Assembly (NCBI RefSeq): GCF_021869535.1
Contig: NW_026262712.1
Coordinates: 65,442,100-65,506,099 of the forward strand
DNA length: 64,000 nt
Direction of reading: 5' to 3'
Source: Mytilus californianus
Lineage: Eukaryota > Mollusca > Bivalvia > Mytilida > Mytilidae
Shown here: piece by piece, positions 34,676 to 45,624 of the stretch
How the letters are laid out: each line of letters begins with the position of its first letter
Position numbering within the stretch: the stretch's first letter is position 1
The notes under the pieces: generated by a model
What the model was told of the DNA's origin: nothing
Database searches by the model: none
Seen by the model: the letters and a program-made list of their open reading frames with translations, nothing else
Position numbers and translations under genes: made by a program

Positions 34676-34995
34676 CTAGCACAGTAATCAGCACTTATGT
34701 GTTGACATGCATTATCATTGATATGGTAATGAATTAACTTTTTACAATACTTTTTTCGAAACATTAAAGTTCTCTACCACCAGGAACTGATTACCTTAGT
34801 TGTATATGGCAAAACCTTTCCGAATTTTTGGTCCTCAATGCTCTTCAACTTCGTACTTTATTTGGCCTTTTTCATCTTTTGGGATTCGAGCGTTATTGGT
34901 AGGTACTGACTGTAGACAAAACGCGCGTCTGGCGTACAAAATTTTAATCCTGGTATCTATGATGAGTTTTTTTACCACCGTTGATTACGATATTT
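34676..34995 (+). repeat. Bivalve GCGCGTCTGGCGTA repeat, copy 1
   Basis: GTAATCAGCACTTATGTGTT, CAGGAACTGATTACCTTAGT, GTCCTCAATGCTCTTCAACT, ACTTTATTTGGCCTTTTTCA, AAAACGCGCGTCTGGCGTAC and TGGTATCTATGATGAGTTTT match 58,435-58,745 in order. The open frame of 79 codons here is shared by the repeat and is not a gene. Confidence 0.85.
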
Positions 34996-35039
34996 ATCCA
35001 CTCAAAACATTTGAAAAATTAACTGTCCGGAGTGAATAA

Positions 35040-37185
35040 AATTATAATCAATGGGATAATGTAGTAGAATCTGATTCTCTAAGTATTTAAATGATGAATA
35101 TACATGCGCACACTGCTGAATAGATATGGCGGGAAATTAACTGCGTCAAATTCAATTAAAATGTTGCTAACGAAAATTTATTGAACTGGTCATAACCGGT
35201 TTAAGGACACACAGCATTATACAAATACTATTACCTAACCATACTCCAGACATTGTTATTTCGTAGGCAGATACTTACGTTTAAATCTGCAATGACTGAA
35301 GTTCTCATTAATCATTCAAGCAGTCACTCTTATGTTGTTGAGACAGATGTTAAATCAATGCTTAGAATATCATTTTCTCCTTTTCATGATCATTTTATAA
35401 ATGGGTCATTCTTCTTTAAACAGGATATTCTTTCAGTGTCGCAAGTTGTGCAATATAGTAAAAATTTGAATTGAGGCTGAAACCCGTGCAAGAAAAGATA
35501 ACATTTAACGAATCTCGGATACTCCAAAAAAATGTTTAAGCCCCGACTTTATTTGAAAAGGGTTATTTAAAAAAATGTATTAGTCGTACAGACTGACATC
35601 TAAGCATGAAAATGTACATTTGAAAAATTACTCCCTGCTAGTAATCAGTTTTGTATTAAAGGAAAGATATACAAGATAAAATTTGATTGAAAGGTTTTTG
35701 GTTGACAAATCAACGAATTAGGTTGGAGACTATGTAAGGAAAAGTTTAGAGCAAATTATTTTGGCTATTCTTTTACAAACTTTTCGGGCTTTCGTGGTCT
35801 TTAACATTTAACATTTAGTATTTGTATTGTAATGTGTCTTTGTCTTTGATCTTGGGCGTACCTGTTAAAGTTTAGTCTATGACCACAAAATGTCTAAAGC
35901 AGTAAAATCGGTAATATACGTTCACAAATTATCAATATCAGAAAATCATTATTCGCGTATGTATTACGTTGTAAAGGTTACATATTTTTAACATAACCGT
36001 TCTCAACTAATATATGAACAATAATATAAAGGTAAGCTTTTTGTCATTTCACTTTTTCATAAATGGGTGAACACAATTTTAAGTTTTAAGGGGGTAACGT
36101 TATCTAAAATAAAATTATTGCTCTGAACTATAAAACAAACCAATAAATCTGTATTGCTTTGCTTTGATTTGCCTTGATTTATGATATATCTGTTAAAATT
36201 TTATCAAATTCAAGTCATGATCTATCTAGTATATTATTAAATTCTTTGTCTGCTTTTTTTCAAATTTTATTTTTTTCTCGTAAATAGATATTATATTGGA
36301 AATTACCTTTTGAATACATAATAATTGTTCAATTAATGTCCCTAAACGTACCCAATATATGATTAAGATATGTTGCTTTTCAGTACCTATTCTCGCAATA
36401 AAAAAAGAAAACAACACTTTAAGTTACATGTAAAGGATAAGGAAGACTTATAGTGAGCATATTTAAGATTTCTCCATCGATGTAGCATACATATAATCTT
36501 TATTGTCTAATCATATTATATTAATAGTCATTGCTTCCATTTCAAAGGGAAGATACCACAATAAAGGTAACTTATGTAAGAATACATGAAAAGTGGGTCA
36601 ATTATTATGTTTATTTCACTTGTCTCAAGGACGTGACGTCACAGTCTTTCGAGAATTAATTGCATTATTGCATAATCCTACATTAGTGTACGCTGATAGA
36701 ATAGATTCCATGTATATTGTATGAAATCTGCAAAATCTATTTTAAGTACATGCAATAATTCCCCCTTTCCTATTGCAATAATGTTTAATCGTCCGTTATA
36801 TCTACCCTGTATAATTATGATTATTTATCTTTTAAAACATATTTGAAACTTAATAAGGTATAAAATAAATGGACGACATTTGGTGGGACAAATCTTTCTT
36901 TAAAAGAATAAAGATATCTAGCAAAACGTTTTGATCTTTTTCAGCATCAAGTTTATTTTTTTGTTTTTGTTTTTTTGGCTTTTTTCTTCATCAAAATGTA
37001 TGATTTGTAATAAATCCTTTCCCCCTCTACTCATGATCATCGGCCTAAGACCACAATTAATGACTCTCATTTTCGGTCGTTGTTTCCTTTGATTATAGTG
37101 TAGTTTTTTCTTAATTTTTTTTCTTTCACTTTCTTACTAATTTCTAAGTTTTTGTGGCGTGGAAATAAAAAAAGAGAGTTGAAAT
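35040..37185. other. AT-rich DNA with no recognised gene
   Basis: No motif-bearing frame, RNA gene or clear repeat match was found. Frames at 35,253-35,474 and 36,226-36,417 are compositionally unremarkable. Confidence 0.5.
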
Positions 37186-37189
37186 AAAC

Positions 37190-37600
37190 TTTCGGATAAC
37201 ATCGGACTCGGACTTTTTTTAACTGAATTTTGCTGTGCGCATTGCTGTGTGTTTGTTTATTCCACATTGGCTAGAGGTATAGGGGGAGGGTTGAGATCTC
37301 ACAAAACATGTTTGACCCCACATTTTTGCGCCTGTCCAAAGTCAGCAACCTCTGGCCTTTGTTAGTCTTGTATGTTTTTTTTTTAATTTTGGTTCATTTA
37401 TGTTTCGGAGTTTAGTGTGACGTCCATTTACGCTGAACTAGTATACATTATTGTTTAGGGCCAGCTGAAGCCCGCCTCCGGGATTTTCTCGCTGTGTTGA
37501 AGACCCATTGTTGGCCTTGGGCTGTTTTCTGCTCTTTGGTCGGGTTGTTGTCTCTTTGACGCATTCTCCCTTTCCATTATCAATGTTATTTCAGATGTTT
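37190..37600 (+). repeat. Solo copy of the Penelope-like element tail module
   Basis: ACATCGGACTCGGACTTTTT, TTGGCTAGAGGTATAGGGGG, GAGGGTTGAGATCTCAC, TTTTTGCGCCTGTCCAAAG, CCTCTGGCCTTTGTTAGTCT, GGGCCAGCTGAAG and GTCGGGTTGTTGTCTCTTTG. These match the modules at 42,272-42,826 and 43,512-44,070, missing their first 150 bp. No RT lies upstream. This fits a 5'-truncated retrotransposed copy. Confidence 0.85.
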
Positions 37601-38384
37601 TATTTTAACTGTTCAGAGGAGGTTAAGAGTGATTAGGCCAGGTGCAAAAAGATAATATTTACAGTTTTTGGAACATCTCTTAACTTGTTCATACCAGTAG
37701 AAATATGTAATGGCTTAATGTGTTAACTTAGTCAGTATTACTTTTCTAAATTTTGTATATATTTTGGACTTGTACTAAACATTGCACTCACCAAAGATTT
37801 TGCAGAAACCGCTGGTGGGATTTTCTAAATGTGACAAAACGTTATAAAGAACATATAGGGGAAATTAATTGTTTTCTATTGCCCACTCAACTTACCCTAT
37901 ATTTACGATAAGTAGATGTCACACAAAACTAAGCCAAGCATTATCTATCAATAACATCAACTTTGCTATTTTTAGCTTTTTTGTGACATAACATCCCAAT
38001 ACCAACTGCATGTATAGTATAAGCATGACATTGTGTTTGTTGTTACTATAGCTTGACATGTGTATCGTAAACAAGATTACATAATTTTTAACGTTTTACG
38101 TCATCATATTAACTGTTTTGAATGCCCTACTTTATAGTGTCGTAGATGATCAAATTTCATGTTACAGTCGCGTATAAATATTCTCGTTACTTTTCTAAGT
38201 TTATGACTTAATAAAGACCCGATTTATTCAGGACTTGACTTGTTCAAGGAAACACAGCGGTAAGCACTTTAGTTCGGAAGTGATTCCCTTTCCATCGCAT
38301 CTGATAGTAAAATAGCTGTCAATACGGTATGAATTATATGAATCCAAAACGAAATGAAATTCATAATTGGATAAGCATTTCCTG
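37601..38384. other. AT-rich DNA with no recognised gene
   Basis: Nothing recognisable. The - strand frame at 38,228-38,422 runs into the satellite. Confidence 0.5.
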
Positions 38385-39780
38385 TCATGCATGACTCCCG
38401 AAGGATAATTATTTTTCGTCATTCATGACTCTACCGTAATACCAAACGATAATCATTTCTCGTCATGCATGACTCTCCCGTTGTGCCAACAAATAAGCAT
38501 CTCTTGTCATGCATGACTCTACCATAATGCCAAAGGATAATCATTTTTAGTCATGCATGACTTTACCGTAATACCAAAGGATATTAATCATTTCTCGTCA
38601 TACATGGCTCTACCGTAGTGCCAACAAATAAGCGTCTCTTTTCATGCATGACTTTACCGTAGTGCCAACAAAAAAGCATCTCTTTTCATGCCTGACTCTA
38701 CCGTAGTGCCAACAAATAAGCGTCTCTTTTCATGCATGACTTTGCCGTAGTGCCAACAAATAAGCGACTCTTTTCATGCATGACTTTACCGTAGTGCCAA
38801 CAAATAAGCGTCTCTTTTCATGCATGACTCTACCGTAATACCAAAGGATAATCATTTCTCGTCATGCATGACTATACCGTAGTGCCAACAAATAAGCATC
38901 TCTTTTCATGCATGACTTTACCGTAGTGCCAACAAATAAGGCTTAGCGTCTCTTTTCATGCATGACTTTACCGTAGTGCCAACAAATAAGCGTCTCTTTT
39001 CATGCATGACTCTACCGTAATACCAAAGGATAATCATTTCTCGTCATGCATGACTATACCGTAGTGCCAACAAATAAGCATCTCTTTTCGTGCATAACTT
39101 TACCGTAGTGCCAACAAATAAGGCTTAACGTCTCTTTTTATGCATGACTTTACCGTAGTGCCAACAAATAAGCATCTCTTTTCATGCATGACTCTACTGT
39201 AGTGCCAACAAATAAGCGTCTCTTTTCATGCATGACTTTACCGTAGTGCCAACAAATAAGCGTCTCTTTTCATGCATGACTCTACCGAAGTGCCAACAAA
39301 TAAGCGTTTCTTTTCATGCATGACTCTACCGTAGTGCCAACAAATAAGCGTCTCTTTTCATGCATGACTCTACCGTAATACCAAAGGATAATAATTTCTC
39401 GTCATGCATGACTCTACCGTAGTGCCAACAAATAAATCATCTCTTTTCATGCATGACTCTACCGTAATACCAAGGATAATCATTTCTCGTCATGCATGAC
39501 TCCACCGTAGTGCCAACAAATAAGCGTCTCTTTTCATGCATGACTCTACCGTAATACCAAAGGATAATCATTATTCGTCATGCATGACTCTATCGTAGTG
39601 CCAACAAATAAGCATCTCCCGGCATGCATGACTCTACCATAATGCCAAAGGATAATCATTTTCCTGACTGCCACAAAGCTATCGAATAACAAATCTTGTC
39701 ATGCATGACTCCACTGTAATGCCACGAATAAGCATGATCTTTTGCCATGCACGACTCTATCGTCATATAAGATGATAATC
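38385..39780. repeat. 44-bp satellite array, about 31 units of two types
   Basis: Each unit starts CATGCATGACTCTACCGTA. Type A continues with GTGCCAACAAATAAGCGTCT and TTTT. Type B continues with ATACCAAAGGATAATCATTT and CTCGT. I count about 20 A and 10-11 B units. Both are 44 bp; edge units and units with a GGCTTA insert are longer. Each unit carries the palindrome CATGCATG. Two blocks (about 38,827-38,955 and 39,009-39,132) repeat the series B, A with ACTATACC, A with GGCTTA, which shows local duplication of a three-unit block. The edges are the most diverged, as expected if exchange homogenises the centre. Confidence 0.95.
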
Positions 39781-40135
39781 ATGTCCTTCAAAAATCATAT
39801 ATCATGTAGTCAGCGTCAAGTATGTAGTTGATTTGATATGGTGTATACGTCAATGAGACAGCAACCATGCACCACAATATAACCGAAGAAGATGGTGTTA
39901 ATATCGAATGGGCAATATCAAGCACATTTGAAGAAGCAATGATCTAGTTAGTTAAGAAATTTATACAATGTAACGAGCAATCAACTCCTAACGATAAAGA
40001 TATATATCTTGTGAAGAGGTAGTCTCATTACTTGTTCCTTGTGCACTTCTTAAAATTCATTTAGAGTTAGCTGTTTTTGGTTGAAAGGGTAATATAAAAG
40101 CATGCTTTGGTTTATCGTATCATTTCATATACGAA
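39781..40135. other. AT-rich spacer with a worn GATTGCCAATGA fragment
   Basis: GATTTGATATGGTGTATACG / TCAATGAGACAGCAACCATG at 39,829-39,870 resembles the family start, strongly diverged. Nothing else is seen. Confidence 0.4.
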
Positions 40136-40245
40136 GGTCCGTATGGGGTTTACAGAAAAGAGAAGAAAGGCTAAACCGTGCAAAAAGAGGACAATAAAAA
40201 TACAGAATAGAGAATAATGGGGTATTCAAATATAAACTAGATGTG
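40136..40245. repeat. A-rich AGAATAGAGAATAATGGGG repeat, copy
   Basis: TACAGAATAGAGAATAATGG followed by GGTATTCAAATATAAAC. Related A-rich segments occur at 46,200-46,290, 56,955-57,150 and 60,240-60,425. Confidence 0.6.
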
Positions 40246-40443
40246 TCGAAACGACACAAATGGCCCCGTTTGCAAAAAAAAAAAAAGCATGTAGCCATTT
40301 TTAGGACTGAAAATTTGAGAATGAAAGTCTGTATAACTGTTATTGTCACGAAATTTTCGAAGTCCAAAGCCCATAATTTCAGAAAAAAATCAATTTAGCG
40401 GAACAAAACGTTAACTCGATCTGTAACTCATCATAGTAGACTC
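40246..40443 (+). repeat. Bivalve tandem-unit repeat, left part before the Penelope-like insertion
   Basis: Starts ACTAGATGTGTCGAAACGAC and carries one unit: GTCTGTATAACTG, CAAAGCCCATAATTTCAG, GCGGAACAAAACG, CTGTAACTCATCATAGTAGA, CTC. The sequence expected next, ACATACTAAAAATCA, resumes at 44,071. Confidence 0.8.
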
Positions 40444-40901
40444 GGACCTAATTTCTATTTCAAAAAACAACGGCAGACATTATCTATTAACCAAGCTCCG
40501 TTCTTTACCTATAAATAAATTAAATAAAATTTTAGAGGATTGCAACACATTTTCATATTGCAGTCCTAAGTATGAAATCGTTCAAATTATAATGGCATAT
40601 TGTTATTCTAATTAAACTGTTTCCCAAAATTGATCGCCCTGAAGATCATAAAAAACATTTTATTAAAATAAAGTATGTCAATAAAGGTTTTGATTTTGTA
40701 AATATTGCCGGTATTTTTAACGACCATTCTGTTAAAGAACAAATTCCTTGATATTTTGATAATACTGAACTCCCTCTTATTTGTTATATTTACAAGAAAT
40801 CTACCCGAAAATTTGTGTTTAATTATAGCCAAGTCTGTAAAGATGTAAATATCAGTGAAAATACACCTCCGTCATGTATTTGTAGTAATTCCGAATACAC
40901 T

Positions 40902-41037
40902 TATGTGAAAACTGTTGTTTCTTATTTGTGTTTGTAACTATGTATACTGTATTGTTCATTATATTTGTAAAAAATAATATTATCATGATATTATATTATG
41001 CTCCTTGTGAGCCCATTTGATGGAAATAAAGCATCTT

Positions 41038-41066
<29 letters not shown>
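40902..41066 (+). mobile_element. Short retroposon insertion with (CTT)n tail
   Basis: The RT frame breaks after SEYTY and resumes with GPISHVITGD. The extra DNA reads TGAAAACTGTTGTTTCTTAT ... TGTAACTATGTATACTG ... CTCCTTGTGAGCCCAT ... GGAAATAAAGCAT and ends in about nine CTT units. CTTATG occurs at both junctions, consistent with a short target duplication. A 3' simple-sequence tail after an AATAAAG-like signal is typical of LINE or SINE 3' ends; this is probably a 5'-truncated one. Confidence 0.75.
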
Positions 41067-41068
<2 letters not shown>

Positions 41069-42271
41069 TGGCCCCATTTCCCATGTTATAACAGGAGACC
41101 TTAACATCGTTCGCGACCGAGAGTTAAAATCATTCCTCAGTAAAGGACCTAAATATCGTCCCCCGTCAATTATTAATTGGAATGAGTGTCGTAATATCAT
41201 TCACGACTCACTTTGTGCTTACTGTTTGTAATGGATAAAACGGGAAAAAGCTGACAAAAAATCTTTGGACTCTTTTTTTAATTCAGTAATGAAGATAGTT
41301 GATATACGTATACAACATTTTAAAGAACATTTTACTCTTAACAACAACCATAAAAATCCTATCTCTCGTATCAAACATAAACTAAAAGAACTAGCCAAGG
41401 AATTTGTTTTTGTCCCGGCTGATAAAGCTGCTAATAATAATTTTTATCATTATAGTTTGACGTAAATTTTACATTGAGGTTCTGCAAAAGGAAATCACGA
41501 ATTCACCAACATTCCAACTGACTTCATTTTCAGAAAACGATATCTGTAACAAACATAAACTATTAGCTACTTCTTTACAAGCAGAACCAAATACAATGAA
41601 AGTCCCAAATATGTACTGGCTTCCCAAGCTACACAAATCACCTTACAAATATAGATTTATTTCGTCTTCAAGTCATTGTTCCACTACTAAATTGTCTATT
41701 CTACTTACTACTACACTTGGTACAATCAAAAACCTGATAATAAATTGTTCAAATAAGGCCTTTGAAAATAGTGGAATTAACTACTTTTGGAGTGTCAAAA
41801 ACTCGTTGGAAATACTTGATAAATTGCATGCATATATTGGTGATTTTGAATCTGTTCAAAGTTTTGATTTTTCTGACCTATATACCACTTTGCCTCATAT
41901 TCTTATTAAGAAAAAATTCACACACCTAATTAAATGGGCATTTAAAAAGTCGGAATGCGAATACATATGTTCAAACTCTTTTAGGTCATTTTTTAGTAGC
42001 AACAAACAAAAGAGCTATGTCAATTGGACATGCTTTGATACTATATCTGCCCTTGAATGTTTACTTGATAACATTTTTGTTCGCTTTGGAGATTCCGTAT
42101 ATCGTCAAGTTATCGGAATTCCAATGGGGACTAACTGTGCACCACTTATTGCGGACCTGTTTTTGTATTGTTATGAGTTACAATTTATGACTTAAATCAG
42201 CAAAGACCCATCGAAACAACATCTGATACAAAAATTTAACAATACTTTTAGATATTTGGATGATATATTGG

Positions 42272-42826
42272 CTAACGGGAAGGATTGTGCCTGATATTCA
42301 TATGATGAAGACATAATCTTTCAATCAGTTTAATTGAAGTCTAGAGCTGGCATGTCAGTTAACTGCTAGTAGTCTGTTGTTATTTATGTATTATTGTCAT
42401 TTTGTTTATTTTCTTTGGTTACATCTTCTGACATCAGACTCGGACTTCTCTTGAACTGAATTTTAATGTGCGTATTGTTATGCGTTTACTTTTCTACATT
42501 GGCTAGAGGTATAGGGGGAGGGTTGAGATCTCATAAACATGTTTAACCCCGCCGCATTTTTGCGCCTGTCCCAAGTCAGGAGCCTCTAGCCTTTGTCAGT
42601 CTTGTATTATTTTTAATTCTAGTTTCTTGTGTACAATTTGGAGTTTAGTATGGCGTTTATTATCACTGAACTAGTATATATATTTGTTTAGGGGCCAGCT
42701 GAAGGACGTCTCCGGGTGCGGGAATTTCTCGCTGCATTGAAGACCTGTTGGTGACCTTCTGCTGTTGTCTGTTCTATAGTCGGGTTGTTGTCTCTATGAC
42801 ACATTCCCCATTTCCATTCTCAATTT
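42272..42826 (+). repeat. Penelope-like tail module inserted in the RT
   Basis: Begins CTAACGGGAAGGATTGTGCC and ends CCATTTCCATTCTCAATTTT. It is colinear with 43,512-44,070 over about 555 bp with high similarity. It lies directly after RT motif C and before the EIYPVEL block. Same orientation as the host element. Confidence 0.9.
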
Positions 42827-43511
42827 TAAAGAAATTTATCCTGTTGAACTTACTTTAAATAAAGCTAATACTAACAATGACTACTGTCCTTTCCTCGATC
42901 TTAATATCTATATCATTAACGGGAAGCTTAATACCAAAATTTATGATAAAATAGATGATTTTTCATTTCCTATCGTTAATTATCCATTTTTAGATGGTGA
43001 CGTTCCCTTGTCAACATCTTATGGTGTTTATATATCTCAACTTGTACTATTCGCTCGTGTATGTAACAACGTATTAGATTTTAGCGAGAGAAATTTATAT
43101 ATTACTGAAAAATTATTACACCAGGGTTTTCGATATCATAAACTAGTCAAAACATTTACTAAATTTTATCATCGGTATAAGGACATCATTCGTAAATATA
43201 ACTCAACATGCAGACATCTTATACGTTCGGGTATTTCACATCCAATCTTTTATGGTAATATTCTTTACAAAGCACAAAAAATGTCGGTATTCACCTCAAA
43301 AGCAAACAAAACCTTTAAACAGACTTATTAAGAAGGGATATAGTTACGATACTGTTGTCAGGTCATTAAAGATTGCATATTTTGGCTTTAATATTGATTC
43401 ACTTATAGGGTCTTTGCATCGGAATTAAACATATTTATTCTAAAACCAGTTGTTGGCATGACACGGGTTATGTTCTTCTCATATATTTTATGACGGTATA
43501 ATACTAAACCC

Positions 43512-44070
43512 CTAACAGGAGGGATTGTGCCTGATATTCATATGATGAAGACATAATCTTTCAATCAGTTTAATTGAGGTCTGGAGCTGGCATGTCAGTA
43601 ACTGCTAGTAGTCTGTTGTTATTTATGTATTATTGTCATTTTGTTTATTTTCTTTTGTTTCCTATTCTGACATCGGACTCGGACTTCTCTTAAACTGAGT
43701 TTTACTGTGCGTACTGTTGTACGTTTGTTTTTCTACATTGGCTAGAGGTATAGGGGGAAGGTTGAGATCTCAAAAAACATGTTTAACCCCGCCGCATTTT
43801 TGAGCCTGTCCCAAGTCAGGAGCCTCTGGCCTTTGTTAGTCTTGTATCATTTTTAATTTTAGTTTCTTGTGTATAATCTGGAGTTTAGTATGACGTCCAT
43901 TATCACTGAACTGGTATACATATTTGTTTATTGGCCAGCTGAAGGACGCCTTCGGGTGCGGGAGTCTCTCGCTGCATTGAAGACCTATTGGTGGCCTTCG
44001 GCTGTTGTCTGCTCTATGGTCGGGTTGTTGTCTCTTTGACACATTCCCCATTTCCATTCTCAACTTTATC
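43512..44070 (+). repeat. Terminal tail module of the Penelope-like element
   Basis: Begins CTAACAGGAGGGATTGTGCC and includes ATTCATATGATGAAGACATA, GGAGCTGGCATGTCAGTAAC, TTGGCTAGAGGTATAGGGGG and GTCGGGTTGTTGTCTCTTTG. It abuts the host repeat at 44,071, so it marks the 3' end of the element. The 78-codon frame on its - strand is a by-product. Confidence 0.85.
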
Positions 44071-44570
44071 ACATACTAAAAATTAGCTCAGTATGTGAAG
44101 GCGTTACGAAAAAAGTCTGTATAACTGCACAAAATTTTCAAAGTCCAAAGCCCGTAATTTCAACAAAAATCATTGGAGCGGAACAAAACGCACTCATTAT
44201 CTGTAACTCATCAAAGTATGACTCACATACTAAAAATCACAATATGTGAAGGCGTTTAGGAAAAATGTCCGTATAACTGCTATTTACATGACTTTTTTCA
44301 AAGTTCAAAGCCCGTTATTTCGGCAAAAATCAGCGGAGGAGCGGAACCAAACTCAACTCGGTCTGTAACTCATCACAGTAGTCTCACATACCAAAACTCA
44401 TCTCAATATGTGAAGTCATTTATAAAAAAAAGTCCGTATAACTGCAACTTTGATGAAATTTTCAAAGTCAAAAGCCCGTAATTTCGGTAAAAATCAGCGA
44501 AGCGGAACCAAACGTAAACTTCATCTGTAACTTATCATAGTAGACTCATATACTAATCAAAGAACTGAAG
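44071..44570 (+). repeat. Bivalve tandem-unit repeat, right part (three units)
   Basis: Anchors GTCTGTATAACTG (44,115), GTCCGTATAACTG (44,267) and GTCCGTATAACTG (44,432) give unit spacings of 152 and 165 bp. Each unit has an AATATGTGAAG(G/T)C block, CAAAG(C/T)CNAAAGCCCGTAAT and CTGTAACT(C/T)ATCA. Together with the unit at 40,327 this is one array split by the retrotransposon. A related end occurs at 46,040-46,180. Confidence 0.85.
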
Positions 44571-44715
44571 TACTGTACATCCGATGACCGCAAGTTCTGG
44601 TGAATGGTCACAAGCACTTGTTTCAGAAAAAAAATAACATCTCTATACCTGAAAGTTAGATTAAGGAACACAGATATATTTTTTTCTGAGACAAGTTCCT
44701 GTGTGGATGATGAAT
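44571..44715. other. Unassigned spacer
   Basis: Short stretch between the tandem array and the TIR element; no feature seen. Confidence 0.4.
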
Positions 44716-45487
44716 AAGACCCCGTTCACACTAGGACATTTAGACCGATTTAAACTGGATCGGTTCACTTAAGATCGATTTAAGAGCCAATGTGAACGCT
44801 TTGAATCGATCTTCAATCGGTCTAAACTAAAACACCAAAAGAGGTAGTTTAGTTTGAATCGATCTAAAGTTAACCGATCTTACCTTAAATGTGAACGCAG
44901 AAATCGGTTTAAACTAGTACGATTGAATCGAAAATAATGTATGCGCATGTATAGCGGCAAAATATATCAGTGGCTTGTTGTTATTTCTCTGTTAACAGAC
45001 CTTTTAAACAAACTGAAAATATGTTGTCTTCGCCGTAGCATAAATTTGCGAAATCTGTGTTTTCTTTTCTTATCAGTGTTGATTTTTTTTCTTTTCAGGA
45101 ACCGCAGTATTTCGTCATGTTATAACTTCGTTGCTAAATTTTTTTTTTCAAAATTAAAGAACACTGTAATTACACCAGTATCAAAATGTTAACTTGTGAT
45201 TCAAGAGAAACAATAAATTTATCCATTTTTTTTTCAAGTGTGTGTATCAGACTCAGTGTATCAACACATGAATTTGATAAATAGTTCAATCTATTTATAC
45301 ACAATGTTTACAGTTTTACGGGTAAAAAGGTCAAATTGATTGCATTTTTAATTGTAATGTGAACGCAGTGGTTCAGATTAGACCGATAGAGATCGTTATG
45401 ATTAAAGATAGTGTGAACGCTAACTGATTTATTTAGATTGATTCAAATTAGATCGATTAAAAAAAATGCCAGTGTGAACGGGGTCTT
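44716..45487. mobile_element. 772-bp non-autonomous TIR element (AAGACCCCGTTCACACT)
   Basis: Left end AAGACCCCGTTCACACT at 44,716 and right end AGTGTGAACGGGGTCTT at 45,487 are perfect 17-bp inverted copies. Both sides carry clustered subterminal motifs: GTGAACGC five times, and GATCGATTTA / AATCGATCT variants at least eight times. Candidate target duplication is AAT or a TWA-type triplet; the boundary is ambiguous by 1-3 bases. No transposase is encoded. The 83-codon frame at 44,941-45,192 is AT-rich and unrecognised. A Harbinger-type element is possible but not demonstrated. Confidence 0.8.
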
Positions 45488-45624
45488 AATGACAATGAAT
45501 TCAACCTCACTGTTATAACTATTATATTGTTATCAGTATACTATGGTTTGTTGTTATATATTATATTAATATTTGTATAACAGTTATATATAATTTTCAT
45601 CTATTTGTATATCATTCTATTCTA

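Larger units (their letters stand above)
40462..43440 (+). pseudogene. Penelope-like reverse transcriptase, broken
   Basis: N-terminal part: LLTKLRSLPINKLNKI, CSPKYEIVQIIMAY, then after a frame change KYVNKGFDFVNIAGIF, a stop, and CKDVNISENTPPSCIC. It resumes after the insert with HVITGDLNIVRDRELKSFL, SKGPKYRPPSIINW and PADKAA. The best-preserved piece is the 199-codon frame at 41,596-42,195, with MYWLPKLHKSPYKYRFIS, FDFSDLYTTLPH (RT motif A) and IGIPMGTNCAPLIADLF (motif B). One in-frame stop later comes RYLDDIL (motif C, catalytic Asp pair). The thumb, after the inserted tail copy, reads EIYPVELTLNKANTNNDYC, FPFL-type YPFLDGDVPLS, YGVYISQLVLFARVC and LLHQGFRYHKLVKTFTKFYH. Frameshifts, stops and two insertions make it inactive. 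The protein would copy element RNA at a chromosomal 3' end. Confidence 0.85.
40444..44070 (+). mobile_element. Penelope-like retrotransposon, 3.6 kb, interrupted
   Basis: Its limits are set by the host repeat. The left flank ends AGTAGACTC and the right flank begins ACATACTAAAAATTAGC, contiguous in the neighbouring units (GACTCACATACTAAAAATC at 44,220). Inside are a degenerate reverse-transcriptase coding region (about 40,460-43,440) and a non-coding tail module (43,512-44,070). A second tail copy (42,272-42,826) is inserted in the RT, and a short retroposon-like insert with a (CTT)n tail sits at 40,902-41,066. No clear target duplication and no GIY-YIG endonuclease are visible. Class assignment is from RT motifs and could be refined to another endonuclease-lacking RT lineage. 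Confidence 0.75.

Noticed and set aside
34800-35039. 79-codon open frame
   Set aside because: The same sequence recurs at 58.6 kb with frame-breaking differences, so it is a repeat rather than a gene.
38385-39780. CRISPR-like regular array
   Set aside because: Units are contiguous 44-bp tandem repeats without unique spacers, in eukaryotic DNA with no cas genes. It is a satellite.
40998-41231. Single protein with a poly-serine stretch
   Set aside because: The serine run is the (CTT)n tail of an inserted retroposon; only the part from GPISHVITGD onward belongs to the RT.
43836-44072. 78-codon - strand open frame
   Set aside because: Lies entirely inside the non-coding tail module, which is repeated at 42.3 and 37.2 kb with the frame not conserved.
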